From NCBI GenBank assembly GCA_963693365.1, contig CAVNZM010000009.1, positions 9,610,001 through 9,674,000 on the forward strand: a stretch of 64,000 bases of DNA, written 5' to 3'. The notes under the pieces were generated by a model that did no database searches, was not told where the DNA came from, and was given only the letters and a program-made list of their open reading frames with translations. Each line of letters begins with the position of its first letter. Position 1 is the first letter of the stretch. The translations under genes were made by a program, and so were the position numbers. This document shows, one piece after another, positions 45,563-61,770 of this stretch. The stretch comes from Amoebidium appalachense (Eukaryota > Ichthyosporea).

Positions 45563-46894
45563 CGCGCGCGTGCGTGCGTGCGTGTGTGTGTGTGTGTGCG
45601 TGCGTGCGTGCGTGTGTGCGTGTGTGCGTGTGTGCGTGTGTGCGTGTGTGTGTGTGAGTGTGTGTGTGTGTGTGTGTATGTGTGGTGTGGTGTGTGCGCG
45701 GCTTGTACATATGTACGTGTTCATGTGCACCTGTGTCGGACCTACGAAGTACATGAAAGTAAATTTTGACAGCATCGATCTGCCGGTGTGTATGTGTATG
45801 TGTGCCAGTGCAGCAGGTGTGCCTTGTAACTGATAGCTTCGCATTTTACGTGTGTGTATATATAGTAGTACGCATAGACACTTGCTGATCATTCGGATCG
45901 ACATTAATATTTAATCTGTCGGTCCTCGGTTTTTTGAGTGAATGATGATCAAGTGTAAGAGCATTCACTTGGCAAGTATTAATGTTGCAGAGGCTAGCTG
46001 CAGCTGCAAGCGTCGGATGCACACTGACAATTGTCTTTTCAGCGAGTCTAACCTGCAGGCAGCAGCTGCACACATATAGGGTTGTTATCTTGCGGCACAT
46101 GCACGGTGATCATTTCAGAGTAATAGAGTTCAGAGCAATGAAAATAATGAAAATAACTAAACTTTGTGACTACTTTAAAGTTGCTGAGATCATACGTGGT
46201 GCAAGCTGCACTATGAACACATGTATAGTGCTAGTAATTAATACATTTTTGTTGCCTTCTGCAGGGTTATCGTAGCTACGTCACGGCCTGCACTCAGGGG
46301 GGGAGGGGGGGGAGAGGGGGGATGATTCGAAGGGGGTATAAATAAGAACATGCACCTAAAGGTCTTTCCCGTGGATCCTCCCCCCTCCCCCCCCCACCTC
46401 TCCCCCTCCCCCGGGGCCCCATACTATGATATCAAGGCCCAATATTATATGCCCCTTCCCCCCCCCCCCCCCCCCCCCCCTCCTCTCCGGATCCCCGGAC
46501 CCCACTTCCCTACCCGGAGGCTCAAGAGCTCCCCCTTCCCCTCCCCTCCCCCCCCTCCCCCCCCCCCCAAGGCTTACGGGGGCCCTTCTTCATCGAGGGG
46601 GAGGGGGTGGGGGTGGGGGGGGGTGGGGGGTGGGGGTGGGGGGGAGGGAAGTGGAAGGCGGGGGTGGATGCATGTCAGCCTAGGTGAATTCAATTGTTTA
46701 ACTCCAGTGTGCAGGACTGGTCTGAAGGCTTAAGAAAACAACGAGGAAATGGGGTCCAGTGGAGGTGGTGGTGGTGTTCTGTGTGTGTGTGTACACGTGC
46801 ACGTATGTGTGTGGTTTTTTTAAGGGGTGAGTGGTGGTGGTGGTGGTGGTGGTGGTCACCGTGGTGGTGGTGTGTGTGTCTGGTGTGTGTGTGT

Positions 46895-46944
<50 letters not shown>

Positions 46945-47722
46945 TAGAAAGAAAAACTGCTCGTGGGTCACTGTTTTTCGTCACTGTATTTGTAACGGGC
47001 CGCTCATATTTATATAACTACTTTAATTTAAGTACACGTGTTCATTATCATATACGATGGCCAAATATAGAAATTTTGGCGTCGAAGTTCTTGGAGCTAA
47101 AAAAACGTTTAAAAGGGGGAAATAATAGCTTGGCCCCAAATTTACCTTGCCGTTTTTAGCGAATGTATTTTTTATTCATGAGTTCTAGTGATTCAGTGAG
47201 TGCACGTGCCTGCCTCAGGCTGATCATGACAACTGCAACACACCATTCCTACATGGATATCAACCAAAAGAAAATAGTATATACTGTGGTGGTCTCCTAA
47301 ACCTTGTGCGGCATGCGCATACATGATATTACAGTGACGCATGTGCATATTATTGTTCTGTACACCGGAGTGTGCCGGTGCACGTGGCTGTTTTGTGCAC
47401 ATGTTACAATAGCAGCACGATCTCCCTAAACTCCATGTTTACACATCCCTCACCCTGGCTCTGCCTTGTCGGTGCTCCAAAACACACATACAAATCCCCC
47501 TAGACTCAGTGCCTGCACATGGTCGCATTCACGTGCAGGTCACGTGACACATGCGATGCCATACTGCCGTCTACAGCAACAACCACGGCAGCATGTATAC
47601 CGGCCCAGCACGAAATATACTTATCGGCAGCCCACTGAACTCGCCCATTTTCTCTTTTTCATGTATGTCCCTCCTTTTTTGTAAAATCACCCTTTTTGGC
47701 CTCCCGGTAGTGGATTTTGCAG
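45041..47722. other. Intergenic, microsatellite-rich
   Basis: Holds a G run (45131-45156), a 200-bp (TG)n/(CG)n/(TGCG)n block at 45461-45680, a TATAAATAAG near 46338-46347 followed only by C-rich sequence, (GGT)n and (GT)n-(G)n at 46760-46943. No terminal inverted repeats of the preceding transposase-like gene were recognised. Confidence 0.6.
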
Positions 47723-49157
47723 GATTTGACTTCTTTGAGGTCCAAAAACCTCAAATTTTCCCCGGCGGGGCCGGGGAGGGAGAATTCAAAAATTGCCCGC
47801 TCCTGATATGGTACCCGGGCCACCAAGGGAAGTGCTACAATTCCGGCCCAGTGTGTGAGCGCCTGCAATGTAACGAGGGGAGTAAATGCAGCAAGAAAGA
47901 CGGCCAACCTTGCGCTGGCAACATGTTCAGCACACCGGCAAAACTCTATCAGGTGTGTCTTTCCTCTTATAAAACAAGTGGGTTGTTGGGCACATCCGAA
48001 GTGGTCTTCTGAGTGTTGGATATGTGCAATGTTACAATTGCAGGGTTGGGTTACTTGAAGTGGCAATTCTTGCTGCCTGCAGACAAAGAGCCTCCCCCCC
48101 CCCCCCCCCCCCCCCCCCCCTCCTTCTCGATGGCTCCCCGAACACACTATTCAAGCGGTTTTCTAAATTTCCACAGTTTTTTCCTGTACCTATATATATA
48201 TAAATGTTCGTTTTGCGAAAAGCAAGCAAACCGCGTGGAATTGATTTCCGTTCCTTGAGATGTGTTCGTCTGCTTTCATCCGAATTCAGCGCCTGAAAGT
48301 TCAAATTGATTGGTGTCTCCATTTTGTACAGTCCGTATATTCTGTGCTTCAGCCTACGTAACCCCCCCCCCCCCCCCCCCCCCCGGAGGATGGGCTCTGC
48401 TATGTTGCACATTGTGAGTTGCTGATGTTGCATACTTGAATGTTCGCCTTTGCATGTGCCCTGCAAACGTGTTTTCCGACGTGTAATTGTACTTCGTACC
48501 GTGTTTCTCATTATAACCCCACCGCTCCTTCCTATCCCTCTCTGTTTCCCACCCTCCCACCTTCAACTCTCCCTCCTTCCCTACCAGTCTCGCCCCCTTC
48601 CCTCTGCCCCCGTCCACACCTCCCTCTCGCCCGCGAGATCCCTTCCCTCGTCCCGTTTCCTCTTCCATCTCCGCTTCCCCCCCCCCCCCTCTCCCCTCCC
48701 CTCCTCCCCCTTATTTCCCCTAACGAGTTATAAAGTGGCTCTAACCTGTGCATGCTATCGGTTCCTTTTTTTTTGGTAGGTTTTGTTTTTATATTGAATG
48801 CTCTATTTTTGTTTTCCCACTGTGGCACCTATATTATGGACAAGGCTCTCATTCCCTCACTCTTTTGCCTCCTCCCCTTCCCTTCCAACTTATCTCTCAC
48901 CATTCACCCCTCCACTTCTCGTCTTTTCCTCAACCTCCCCCCCCCCCCCCCCAATCAAAAATAATAAATATATAGAAATAAATATAAAATAAAAATAAAA
49001 ATAGAATAAAACTAAATAAAAAATGCAGGGTCTTCTCAGGGAGAACGTATACCATGCCTCTACTTTTCAAAAGATGACCAGCTTTGCATGGGGCGCAAGG
49101 CCTGCTGCTGCCACAAGAATGGTCTCCAACAACGCCTTCTGCCGGCCGAGCCCTTTG
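47723..49157 (+). CDS. Two candidate exons of a Cys-rich protein
   Basis: Exon 47723-47952 (TTTTGCAG acceptor, CAG|GTGTGT donor) reads FDFFEVQKPQIFPGGAGEGE, then YPGHQGKCYNSGPVCERLQC and NEGSKCSKKDGQPCAGNMF. Exon 49040-49157 (TTCTCAG acceptor, TTTG|GTAAGT donor) reads GERIPCLYFSKDDQLCMG, then RKACCCHKNGLQQRLLPAEP. The join is phase 0. Cys spacing suggests zinc binding, but no family was recognised; both ends are open. The roughly 1.1-kb intron contains C tracts at 48095-48120 and 48362-48384. Confidence 0.45.
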
Positions 49158-49632
49158 GTAAGTCGTTTGGTGCGTTGCATGTATTGATGTAGCTCGATGT
49201 AGATAAGGAGGCGATCATATCGCAAGTGTTTGTGTATGCACGTAAGCGGGACTATTATATGCTCCACTCTGCGTGTGTTTTAAGCTTTTCCGCATACATT
49301 GTGACCTTGCATTTATTTCGACCGGCGTCACTGGCCATGGAAAAGCTTTTGCCAGTGTCTGGCTTTACTTTGCGCTCATGCAATACACATAACTTTCCAT
49401 GCAGGTGTGCTAACTTGGCTTTTATGCAGAGTGCGTTGGAGCACGTTTGGGATTCTATGATGCACAAATGGGGTGTGAACACGAGCAGGCGTGGGTTTGC
49501 AGCCATTGCATCGGTGTCTGCAACCGCGCACACTGGCAAAACCACACGGACTGAGATGCGGAAAGTGGGTTTCCTTTATTGCACTCATGCTACCTTAGCA
49601 GTTTCCACTAGAGTACACCCTTTCACGACTAA

Positions 49633-49682
<50 letters not shown>

Positions 49683-50569
49683 AAAAAAAAAAAAGGCGGG
49701 GGAGATGAGAGAAAGTAAAGAATACAAACGGGCACACAAAAACGCGCATAAATACTCACACACTGGCTTACACACACACACACTAACCCAATCAATCACT
49801 CACTCACCGGCACCGGCACCGGCACCGGCAGCACACAACACCAAAACATGCACATACAAACACACGCACATGCCCCCACACCCACACCCACACCGATACC
49901 ACACACACAATCAAGCACCCCACACACCGTAGTACACAAGCATGTGTGCAGACACTCGATTTGCTTTTCAAAGTCACGCACACGCAAGCACACTCTCTCC
50001 GCTAGCCTCCCACTCTCGGGCCCCTGAACAGTAGTCGGTGTTTCCTCACAGCTCAGTCCATTTGGTTTAATTTACTTCATAATCTGGCGTCTCTCGTTAA
50101 TCTTTGATTATCTCTGCCCCTCATGTTCCTTGATTTGCACTTTGGCTTTATTCCCATGTGCTCATTATGCGTCCTTCTGTTGGTGAGAAGTGAGCTAGGT
50201 ACACCCCTCATACTCATTATTTTTCCTCCCTTTGTTATTTGGTAAGCTCCCTCGTTGTGATTAGGAAGGTGGATGTGGCTACCTATAGCAAGCATTTGTG
50301 TGCTTTTTGGTGACGGGTATTGTTTGGTGTGTGGTGTGTGTGTGTGTGCGTGTGTGTGTGCGTGTGCGTGTGCGTGTGCGTGTGCGCGTGCGTGTGCGTG
50401 TGCGCGTGCGCGTGCGTGTGCGCGTGCGCGTGCGTGCGCGTGTGCGTGTGTGTGCGTGTGTATGTGCGTGCATGCGTGAGTGCGTGCTGGGGGGGGGGGA
50501 GGGAGGGAGGGAGGGAGGGAGGGAGGGCATGATATTGTCAAGAAACCAGTCAGAACATGGCAATGTGTG

Positions 50570-50613
<44 letters not shown>

Positions 50614-51008
50614 CGTGCGTGCGCGTGTGTATGTGCGTGCATGCGTGAGTGCGTGCTGGGGGGGGGGGGGGGGGAGGGAGGGAGGGAGGGGAGAGAGGGA
50701 GATAATGTCAGGAAAACAGGCAGAACATGGCATTGTTTGCATGTGTGTGTGTGTGTGTGTGTGTTTTGTGTATGTGCGTGTGTGTGTTCGTACAAGACAA
50801 ATACCATGGCCAGCTGCTCTAAGTTTGGAATGTGACGTCATCACATTTTTTTCGGCCGATGGAAGGACCTGACAGGGTTGTAATGAGAGCCCAATTCTTA
50901 AAAAAATTACGTGACAAATTCCCCCCTATTTTAAACTCACAACCTGAATATTATTTTCGTTTTCGATCCCGTTCTATTGCTTGTACTCATGACTGATATT
51001 CATACCAG
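49158..51008. other. Microsatellite-rich stretch, no gene firmly seen
   Basis: A C run then an A run (49637-49694), a GGCACC repeat (49808-49829), (GT)/(GC)n blocks at 50333-50490 and 50572-50660, GGGA repeats near 50500-50525 and 50675-50690. The two blocks 50470-50560 and 50640-50735 are near-duplicates (CGTGCATGCGTGAGTGCGTG). No supported coding sequence. Confidence 0.6.
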
Positions 51009-51659
51009 GTGGTGCCTCAGGATTGTGTGTTCACTCGTTGCGGCTTTGCAGTTCCTGTGGTTGTCGGTATGAAGACTGGAATGGTGAGAGCTGAGAATTC
51101 GAGGTGCTACAGTACTTTGAGTGGTAGGGGAGATGAGAAGATTTATCGTGGCATCGTTTTCGACCGACAGTCCAAGAAATGGAGAGTTCGGGTTGCTAAA
51201 CACTCCTTCGGCTACTTTGACGATCCTCGTGCGGCAGCAGTGGTTTACGACCGAATGGCTACTTTTTTGATGGAAGAGGGTGTTACCAAGCGCAAGATTA
51301 TCACAAATACTTCCCTGGGCCGCCTGCAGTATGACTATAACGAGGAGGAGAGGCAAAAGACAAAGGAACAGTGGACAGCCAAGCTGAACCATAAAGAATC
51401 AAACAAAAGCAAATACTGGGGTGTGGAATATCGCCGATTTAGAAAGGCGCCATCCTACTACCGCGTCCGTTTTCGGGACCCAAAAACAAAAGAAAAGATA
51501 ATTTTTGAATCAAAAATAGCTACCATGGAGGAGGCAGTGGCATTGCGTGATGAGTGGGTGCGGGAGATGTTGGAGGATCCGGAGGTGCCGGAGGCTTGGA
51601 AGGCCAGACAACGTGGTTTCCTTTCAGAATCTACCATGGAGGGGGGGGATGGTGTTTGA
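51009..51659 (+). CDS. Double AP2/ERF-domain protein, partial at 5' end
   Basis: The exon follows an acceptor (CATACCAG) and is open to a TGA at 51657-51659. The first in-frame ATG is at 51069 (MKTGMVRAENSRCY); an upstream exon is also possible. Two AP2-like domains are visible. The first is YRGIVFDRQSKKWRVRV, then FGYFDDPRAAAVVYDRMATF, with the YRG element, the β-strands and the AA..YD helix. The second is KYWGVEYRRFRKAPSYYRVR and ATMEEAVALRDEWVREML, more divergent. A basic RKIITNT linker and a charged spacer separate them. It is probably a nuclear DNA-binding regulator. AP2 domains also occur in homing endonucleases, but no HNH motif is present here. Confidence 0.75.
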   Translation: MVPQDCVFTRCGFAVPVVVGMKTGMVRAENSRCYSTLSGRGDEKIYRGIVFDRQSKKWRVRVAKHSFGYFDDPRAAAVVYDRMATFLMEEGVTKRKIITNTSLGRLQYDYNEEERQKTKEQWTAKLNHKESNKSKYWGVEYRRFRKAPSYYRVRFRDPKTKEKIIFESKIATMEEAVALRDEWVREMLEDPEVPEAWKARQRGFLSESTMEGGDGV

Positions 51660-52325
51660 TAGGGACTAGAATGTTTCCCTGTATAGCTCCAGGTTTCAAA
51701 GTGCGATGTCATTTATCAGCTTCTGGCTTTCAAAACAGATTGTCCCCCATGTATCTTTGATGGCATGCTCTATATATTGATGTTATGGCAAGCATTCTAT
51801 ACACATGTAGCTATTTTGTAAATGGAAGTAGAGTTCTTGCCTTATGTGGCGGACAACCACTTCGGAGTTTCACGTGCCCACAGTGGTTCTGAGAAGAAAC
51901 AGACTGCTGCCGCTTATCGTGCCACCGGGCCATCGAAGTTGGGAATCCTTCTTTGGAGATCAGTTAGGAAAATATTGAAAAGCCTTGATGTACACATGGG
52001 TGGTCTCACCAATCACAGGGTCCACTTCTGCGTGGTGGCCGCTTTAAATGCTGTCAAGATCCTATATATGGAAAACATAAGTACTTTCCTATTGGACCAT
52101 GTGGTAGACCGGATCGCTGTGAAACTATATAAATGATGGCCTCGGTCAACCACAAACAGCTACCCAACAGAGTAGCTCATGATGCTCTTGAGATAAGCCG
52201 TGTGTGCGAGACAGAAGCCGAAAAGAGAACGAGGCAACTTTCCTGACGCAATTGGTGAGGCAGGGGACCCATATCCGATGAATAGCCTTCGGGCAGAGAC
52301 GGACGCCCCAATGGCTTGCCTGTGA

Positions 52326-52389
<64 letters not shown>

Positions 52390-52405
52390 GTGTATCTGTT
52401 TGTGT

Positions 52406-52438
<33 letters not shown>

Positions 52439-53053
52439 TGTTCATGTTCGGGGGGAAGGGGGAGGGGGGGGGGGTCAGTATAACTGCTGGAAGGACGCGC
52501 CTCTCCCTCCCACCATCTCCGTCCCTCCCTCACTCCCTCCCCCTCTTCCCCCCCCCCCCCCCCCCCCTTCCCCTCCCCCCCCACCCCCGGTATTTTTTTT
52601 AGCAGGTATCCATCCCTCCCTCATTGCCCCACATCCCTCTTTTACATTTCTTCTGCATTCACCCTTGTTTGTTCTATGTCCCTACACCATTTTACAGTTA
52701 AGCACCAGCTGGAAAAGCAGTGGCATATAAAGACTAGTATCCTCGGGGGCGCCACCACACCATACAATATTCCTCCAATCACATCATTGGGGGATGGCAG
52801 TTCATTATGGCATATGCACTGTGGAGCTACAACGACGGAGAAACAGAAAAAAAGATGCGGATGGCAGAGGGAATTCGATGTCTCTGTGCCTGCGCACGTG
52901 CGTGTGGTGGGTGGTGGGGGTGGGGGTGGTGGACATGAAACAAGACAGCAAAGGTAAGGCACAAGCACAAGGAATCGGTATCTATGTCCTGTCTACGTGT
53001 CTGCGTGCATGAGGGGGAGAGGGAAAATGAAAGGAATGAGTGCGAGCACATAC
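51660..53053. other. Intergenic, no firm gene
   Basis: A 104-codon frame at 51822-52136 (MEVEFLPYVADNHFG) has no domain or splice support. (TG)n lies at 52329-52440, pyrimidine and C tracts at 52500-52590. GCATATAAAGAC near 52724 resembles a TATA box without a clear gene after it. Confidence 0.45.
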
Positions 53054-57443
<4,390 letters not shown>

Positions 57444-57518
57444 CTGCACGTGATTTTTTTTGTCAGCAGACTGCTGGGCGCTCTGACTAGGCAACCTTGC
57501 ATGCATGCCTGGCCCCAT

Positions 57519-57549
<31 letters not shown>

Positions 57550-57785
57550 CTCCTCCCCCCAAAACACACGCACACACAGACACACACCCCCCCCCCAAAC
57601 AAAAAAAAAAAAAAAAAAAAAAAAAAAAACAAACACAAAACTCGACCATAGCCACCCACCCAAGCCACACACACACACATTTCTATCTCTTGATGCTGTA
57701 GAATACATGCACCCCCCCCCCCCCCCCCCCCCCCCCCCCACCACCACCACCACCACCACCACCACCACCACCACCACCCACCCAC
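57444..57785. repeat. C tract, A tract and (CCA)n before the LTR
   Basis: C runs at 57521-57546 and 57712-57739, an A run at 57601-57629 and (CCA)n at 57739-57778. No gene. Confidence 0.8.
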
Positions 57786-58489
57786 TGTTATTTTGTGTGG
57801 GTAAACGGAGAAGCAGAGAGCACAGATGGGTGTTATGATATACACAACACAGAGACACACGGGAAAAACACAACCGGATAGGTGGAACGATTTCTGGAAC
57901 CATAGGAAATGAATACGACTGCTTATGATTTATTTCAAGATGAAGTCCCTTTTATACTTGGGAATGTGAAACGATAAACCAATCAAAAGAACGAAAACTA
58001 TGAGTGTAAAATATATCGATTAAAATGTCTGTCGACACATAGAATATAAAACTCAATCCTCTAATGAAAGAAACTTCTAATAAAAGCACGGAAACATTTA
58101 ACAAAATGAAACCACTTATGTAACTATTAATTCATAACATACATTTATACATGTTCTTATCATAACACGTCTAAATATAATTATTCCTAATAGTTGGAGA
58201 ACATAGCACAATGCTACGTCGTGGGAAAGGAATGAGAAAGGAATGTAAGTTACTATATTTGGGAAAATACAAACGAGATATGATTGGATGACATATATAG
58301 ATTTTGACGCAAACGACAATACGTGTGCGCGAGCTAAGTATGTCGATACGTACACAGATCTAAGATGTCGTGTACACGGAAACAGAAAAGAAAGAAAGAA
58401 ATGAAGAAAGGAAAAGGAAACAAACTACAACAACTAATAAATACAAAACTCAACTTCTAAGTCTTGCTGAGAATCAAGTGAAGATGACA
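57786..58489 (-). mobile_element. 3' LTR of copia copy 2 (copy D)
   Basis: 704 bp in reverse orientation: TGTTATTTTGTGTGGG at the left, AAGATGACA at the right. On the minus strand it follows a purine-rich GAGTGGGGA, the expected polypurine tract, and the pol gene of copy 2, which identifies it as the 3' LTR of that element. It matches solo LTRs A-C. Confidence 0.9.
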
Positions 58490-58975
58490 TCCCCACTCAA
58501 GGGTTGGAAGTTGGGTTCTCGTGAAGTTTGTTGATGTGACTGTTGATGTTAAGACTCTCACACATGTAGGAGCAGGTGCCGTGAAGTCACAGTCAAGTTT
58601 CCCCACTCGAGAAGACAATTGGAGAAGACTTGAAGGTGCAAGCCGGGGAAGAAAACCAAAACGGAAGAAGCACACAACGACGGTTGCCTCTGAAGACTCG
58701 GAACATGACGGTAGCCAATGACGATATATAAATATATATAGAAGAAAACAACTAGTGTATGTGTGACGTGTTGGTGGCTAATGATTTATACATTGTATAT
58801 ATGATGGTATATAAATAAACGACGGATGGCCCGGTGGAGAAGAAATCCCCACTGAAGATGCACACACTGGAGATCGATGAAGACAGCAGTAGACTTTCGT
58901 TGGGAGGTGTCTCTACACGGTGATGTGTAGACCACTGGCCAGTGCCCCAACCTACTTGAAGACCACTGTAGATGA

Positions 58976-59021
<46 letters not shown>

Positions 59022-59025
59022 ACAC

Positions 59026-61365
59026 TCAGTCACGAAGACTGAGTGAATCACGGTGCTGCTGGTGGGAGGGCCCGGGCAGGGGCTTGGTGACGATGTCAGC
59101 CACGTTGTCTTTGCTGGACACGTAGGTGACGACCACATCCCCACTCTTGATGTAGTCCTTCGTGTTGTGGTACCGGACTGCAATGTGTTTGGTCCGGTGC
59201 TTGATGCTGTTGGTGTGCAGGAGACAGTAGACGGGGGTGGGGTCGGTCATCGGGTAGCCGAGTTCACGGAGGAGATCACGGTGCCAGATGACGTTTTGAA
59301 CAGCAGCATTGATGGCCAGAAGCTCAGCCTCGGTGGTGGATGTTGCCGTGATGGACTGCAGCTTCGAATACCATGTGATGGGTATGCCCTTGAAGAAGAT
59401 GACGTATCCGGTGGTTGAACGACGGGTGTTGGGGCAGTTGGCAAAGTCAGCATCAGAATAACACTCCAGCAAGGGGGTGTTGTCGTCGGATGCAGACTTG
59501 TCGTAGTGAAGGCCGAGGTAGGAAGTGCCGATGAGGTACCGAACTACACGGAGTAGACATTCCCATGCAAGTTTGGTGGGGTTGGCACTGAATCTACCGA
59601 GGTAGCCGATGGCAAGAGATGTCGGGCCGGGAACAACGAGCAACCCACAAAAGACGGCCGAGTAGTTCACGGTAGGGAACCTTGATGGGTGGTGAGTCGT
59701 TCTCGTTGATGGTGATGACGGTGCCGACGGGAATGGGAGTAGCCTTGGGGTGAGCATCGTTGAGGTTGAAGTCTCTGACGATGTCGTTGATGTAGGATTG
59801 TTGAAGCAGTTTCAAGTTGAGGTGACCGGGGGTGTGGATGAGCTGGGTGCCAAGGAAGATGTCGGGAAGGTCAACCTTGCAGAGAGCTGACTTCATGATG
59901 TGGTCTACTAGATCCTTGGTGTGGGAAGAGTTGGCCGTGCAGATGATGATGACGTCGTCCACATAGTTGCCAGTGAGGATGATGTCACTGTTTAAGTCAC
60001 CGTTGGGGAAGGTCTTGATGTAGACACATGGATCTGAACGGAGACGTTCGAGACCGTGAGCAAGGAGGACCTTGTCGAAGTACTCATACCAGGCCAGTGA
60101 TGCTTGCTTGAGGCCGTAGAGTGCCTTCTTAAGTTTCCAGACCTTGTGCTCGTTGCCGGGGGTGATGAAGCCAGGTGGTGGCTCAATGTAGATGTCTTCT
60201 TGAAGAGGACTGTTGAGGAAGGCAGTCGAGACGTCGAGTTGATGAATCTCATGGTTGCCGTCCACACCGATGGCAAGGAGGGCACGGACGGAGGAGGACA
60301 TCACCACGGGGGAAGAGGTGTCACCGTAGTCAACACCGTAGACTTGAGTGAAGCCCTTTGCAACACCACGAGCTTTGATCTTGGTGTCACCGGCTGAGTT
60401 GAGGACTTTCTCAGTCACAATCCACTTGAACTTGATGATGTTGGCACCAGGGGGGGGATCAACAATGGTGAAGACATCCTTGGTGATGAAGGCTTGGTAC
60501 TCGGAGGTGAGGGCAGCTATGACGGCATCACCGTTGGGACCGTTGCAAAGCTTTTGAATGCCCTTGGGGAGCTGGTCAATGTTGATGGTCGGTGCTATGA
60601 TGCTGACCAGTGCCGTTGGAGTCTTGGTGAGACGTGTAGACCGACGAAGGTTGGGCTTGGGGGGGTCCTTGAGGGGGGTGGTGGCCGGGTAGGTGGTGGA
60701 GGCCGGGACAGGGGCATGGAAGCCAGGAATAGGACAGGTGGTGAGGGGGGCATCGGTGTCCACAGGGCTGCTCGAGGCCGAGTGGAAGGTGGGGGACCCA
60801 GGACGAACCGGAGTCATGTAGCCGGGTTGATGCACAGCAACGGGGGGGGCCGGCAGCAAGGGTTGTTGACCAGTGGGGGGTGGGCTCGGGGGAGGCACGG
60901 GTTCAACCGGGGCTGGTTGGTTGTGCCAGGACGGTTGGGAGATGACCACAGACGGAGTTTCATCGTCGTCGTCGGAGGGGGGTCTAATGTCGGCAGATCG
61001 GGTTTGGGGGGAACGGAGACCTGATTGGTGCTGCTCGTGAATTTCGACTCGTCGAAGATCACATCACGGCAGATCTTGATTTGGTTGCTGGCACGGTCAA
61101 GGATCTTGTGTGCCTTGGAGGGTAGGTCGGCGGGTGGTTGAGTCCTTGCTGTGTAGGCTTGGACCCCCGGGTGTTTAGGAGTCTCAATCACATAGTCAGT
61201 GATGTAGTAGAGACCGTCGAGGGGGGTGAGATCTGAGATGATGTCACCATTACGGCTGTAGAGGAACGACGGGTGGTTGTCTGTATGGTCACAATGACCT
61301 AGGAGGCCGGCAGCTGAGGCCATGGAGGTAGACACGAGCATCAGCAAAGGACGACCCCCATCCAA
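59026..61365 (-). pseudogene. pol: Copia RT-RNase H remnant, frameshifted
   Basis: On the minus strand the earliest part (about 61365-61020) is the end of the integrase region, with ICRDVIFDESKF. A frame change near 60950-61020 leads into a Pro-rich linker and reverse transcriptase: IIKFKWIVTEK, HQLDVSTAFLNSPLQEDIY and GNYVDDVIIIC with an intact YVDD. After RCSRPDIS near 59620 another one-base shift leads into LAIGYLGRFSANPTK and RNase H (LLECYSDADFANCPNTRRST, ATSTTEAELLAI), ending LSLRD at 59026. Two frameshifts and the lost 5' half make it non-functional. Confidence 0.9.
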
Positions 61366-61370
61366 AAAAC

Positions 61371-61770
61371 ATTTATGATATCATAGATACCGAAATTCCA
61401 AAACAGATATTAGTCTAATATCGTTTTAATATTAGGCGCCCATCCAACGTTTTCCATCCCGATACCCCTCCGGGATGGGGATGTAGATATTGCAGATGGG
61501 CGTATGGCATCCGGCATCCAATTACATATCTTTTGAGATAGTCAACATTTATCTAAATGATATTAGATAGTTATCATAAAATTTTCTGAAAAACTGAATA
61601 TATCTGTTTTTTTCCGGATGAAAAATGGATACCAAATGGATATGAAAGAACTTTTTTGGATATCACAGAGATATACTATCCTCATATACCTCCACAATAT
61701 CTAAATAGGCCCTTTCGGATATCTTGATTATTTTTATACCCCTTTCCGATATTAGGACAGTATCCACAAC
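61371..61770. repeat. GATAT-rich transition block
   Basis: Degenerate GATATC/ATATC motifs resemble the satellite without clear periodicity. CATCCCGATACCCCTCCGGGATG (about 61456-61478) contains a CATCCC/GGGATG hairpin. A weak minus-strand frame at 61663-61848 is repeat-derived. Confidence 0.6.

Larger units (their letters stand above)
57786..61370 (-). mobile_element. Ty1/copia retrotransposon, 5'-truncated (copy 2)
   Basis: From its 3' LTR (57786-58489) back through an untranslated stretch with a 41-base G run (58979-59019) and the pol remnant to about 61370, where GATAT-rich satellite-like sequence replaces it. Gag, protease and most of the integrase are missing, and there is no 5' LTR. Confidence 0.88.

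Noticed and set aside
45433-45904. His/Thr and Cys/Val repeat proteins
   Set aside because: Translations of (TG)n/(CG)n microsatellites; the same holds at 18505-18923, 50279-50872, 52146-52600 and 55371-56047.
51822-52136. A 104-codon frame after the AP2 gene
   Set aside because: No domain, no splice or promoter support.
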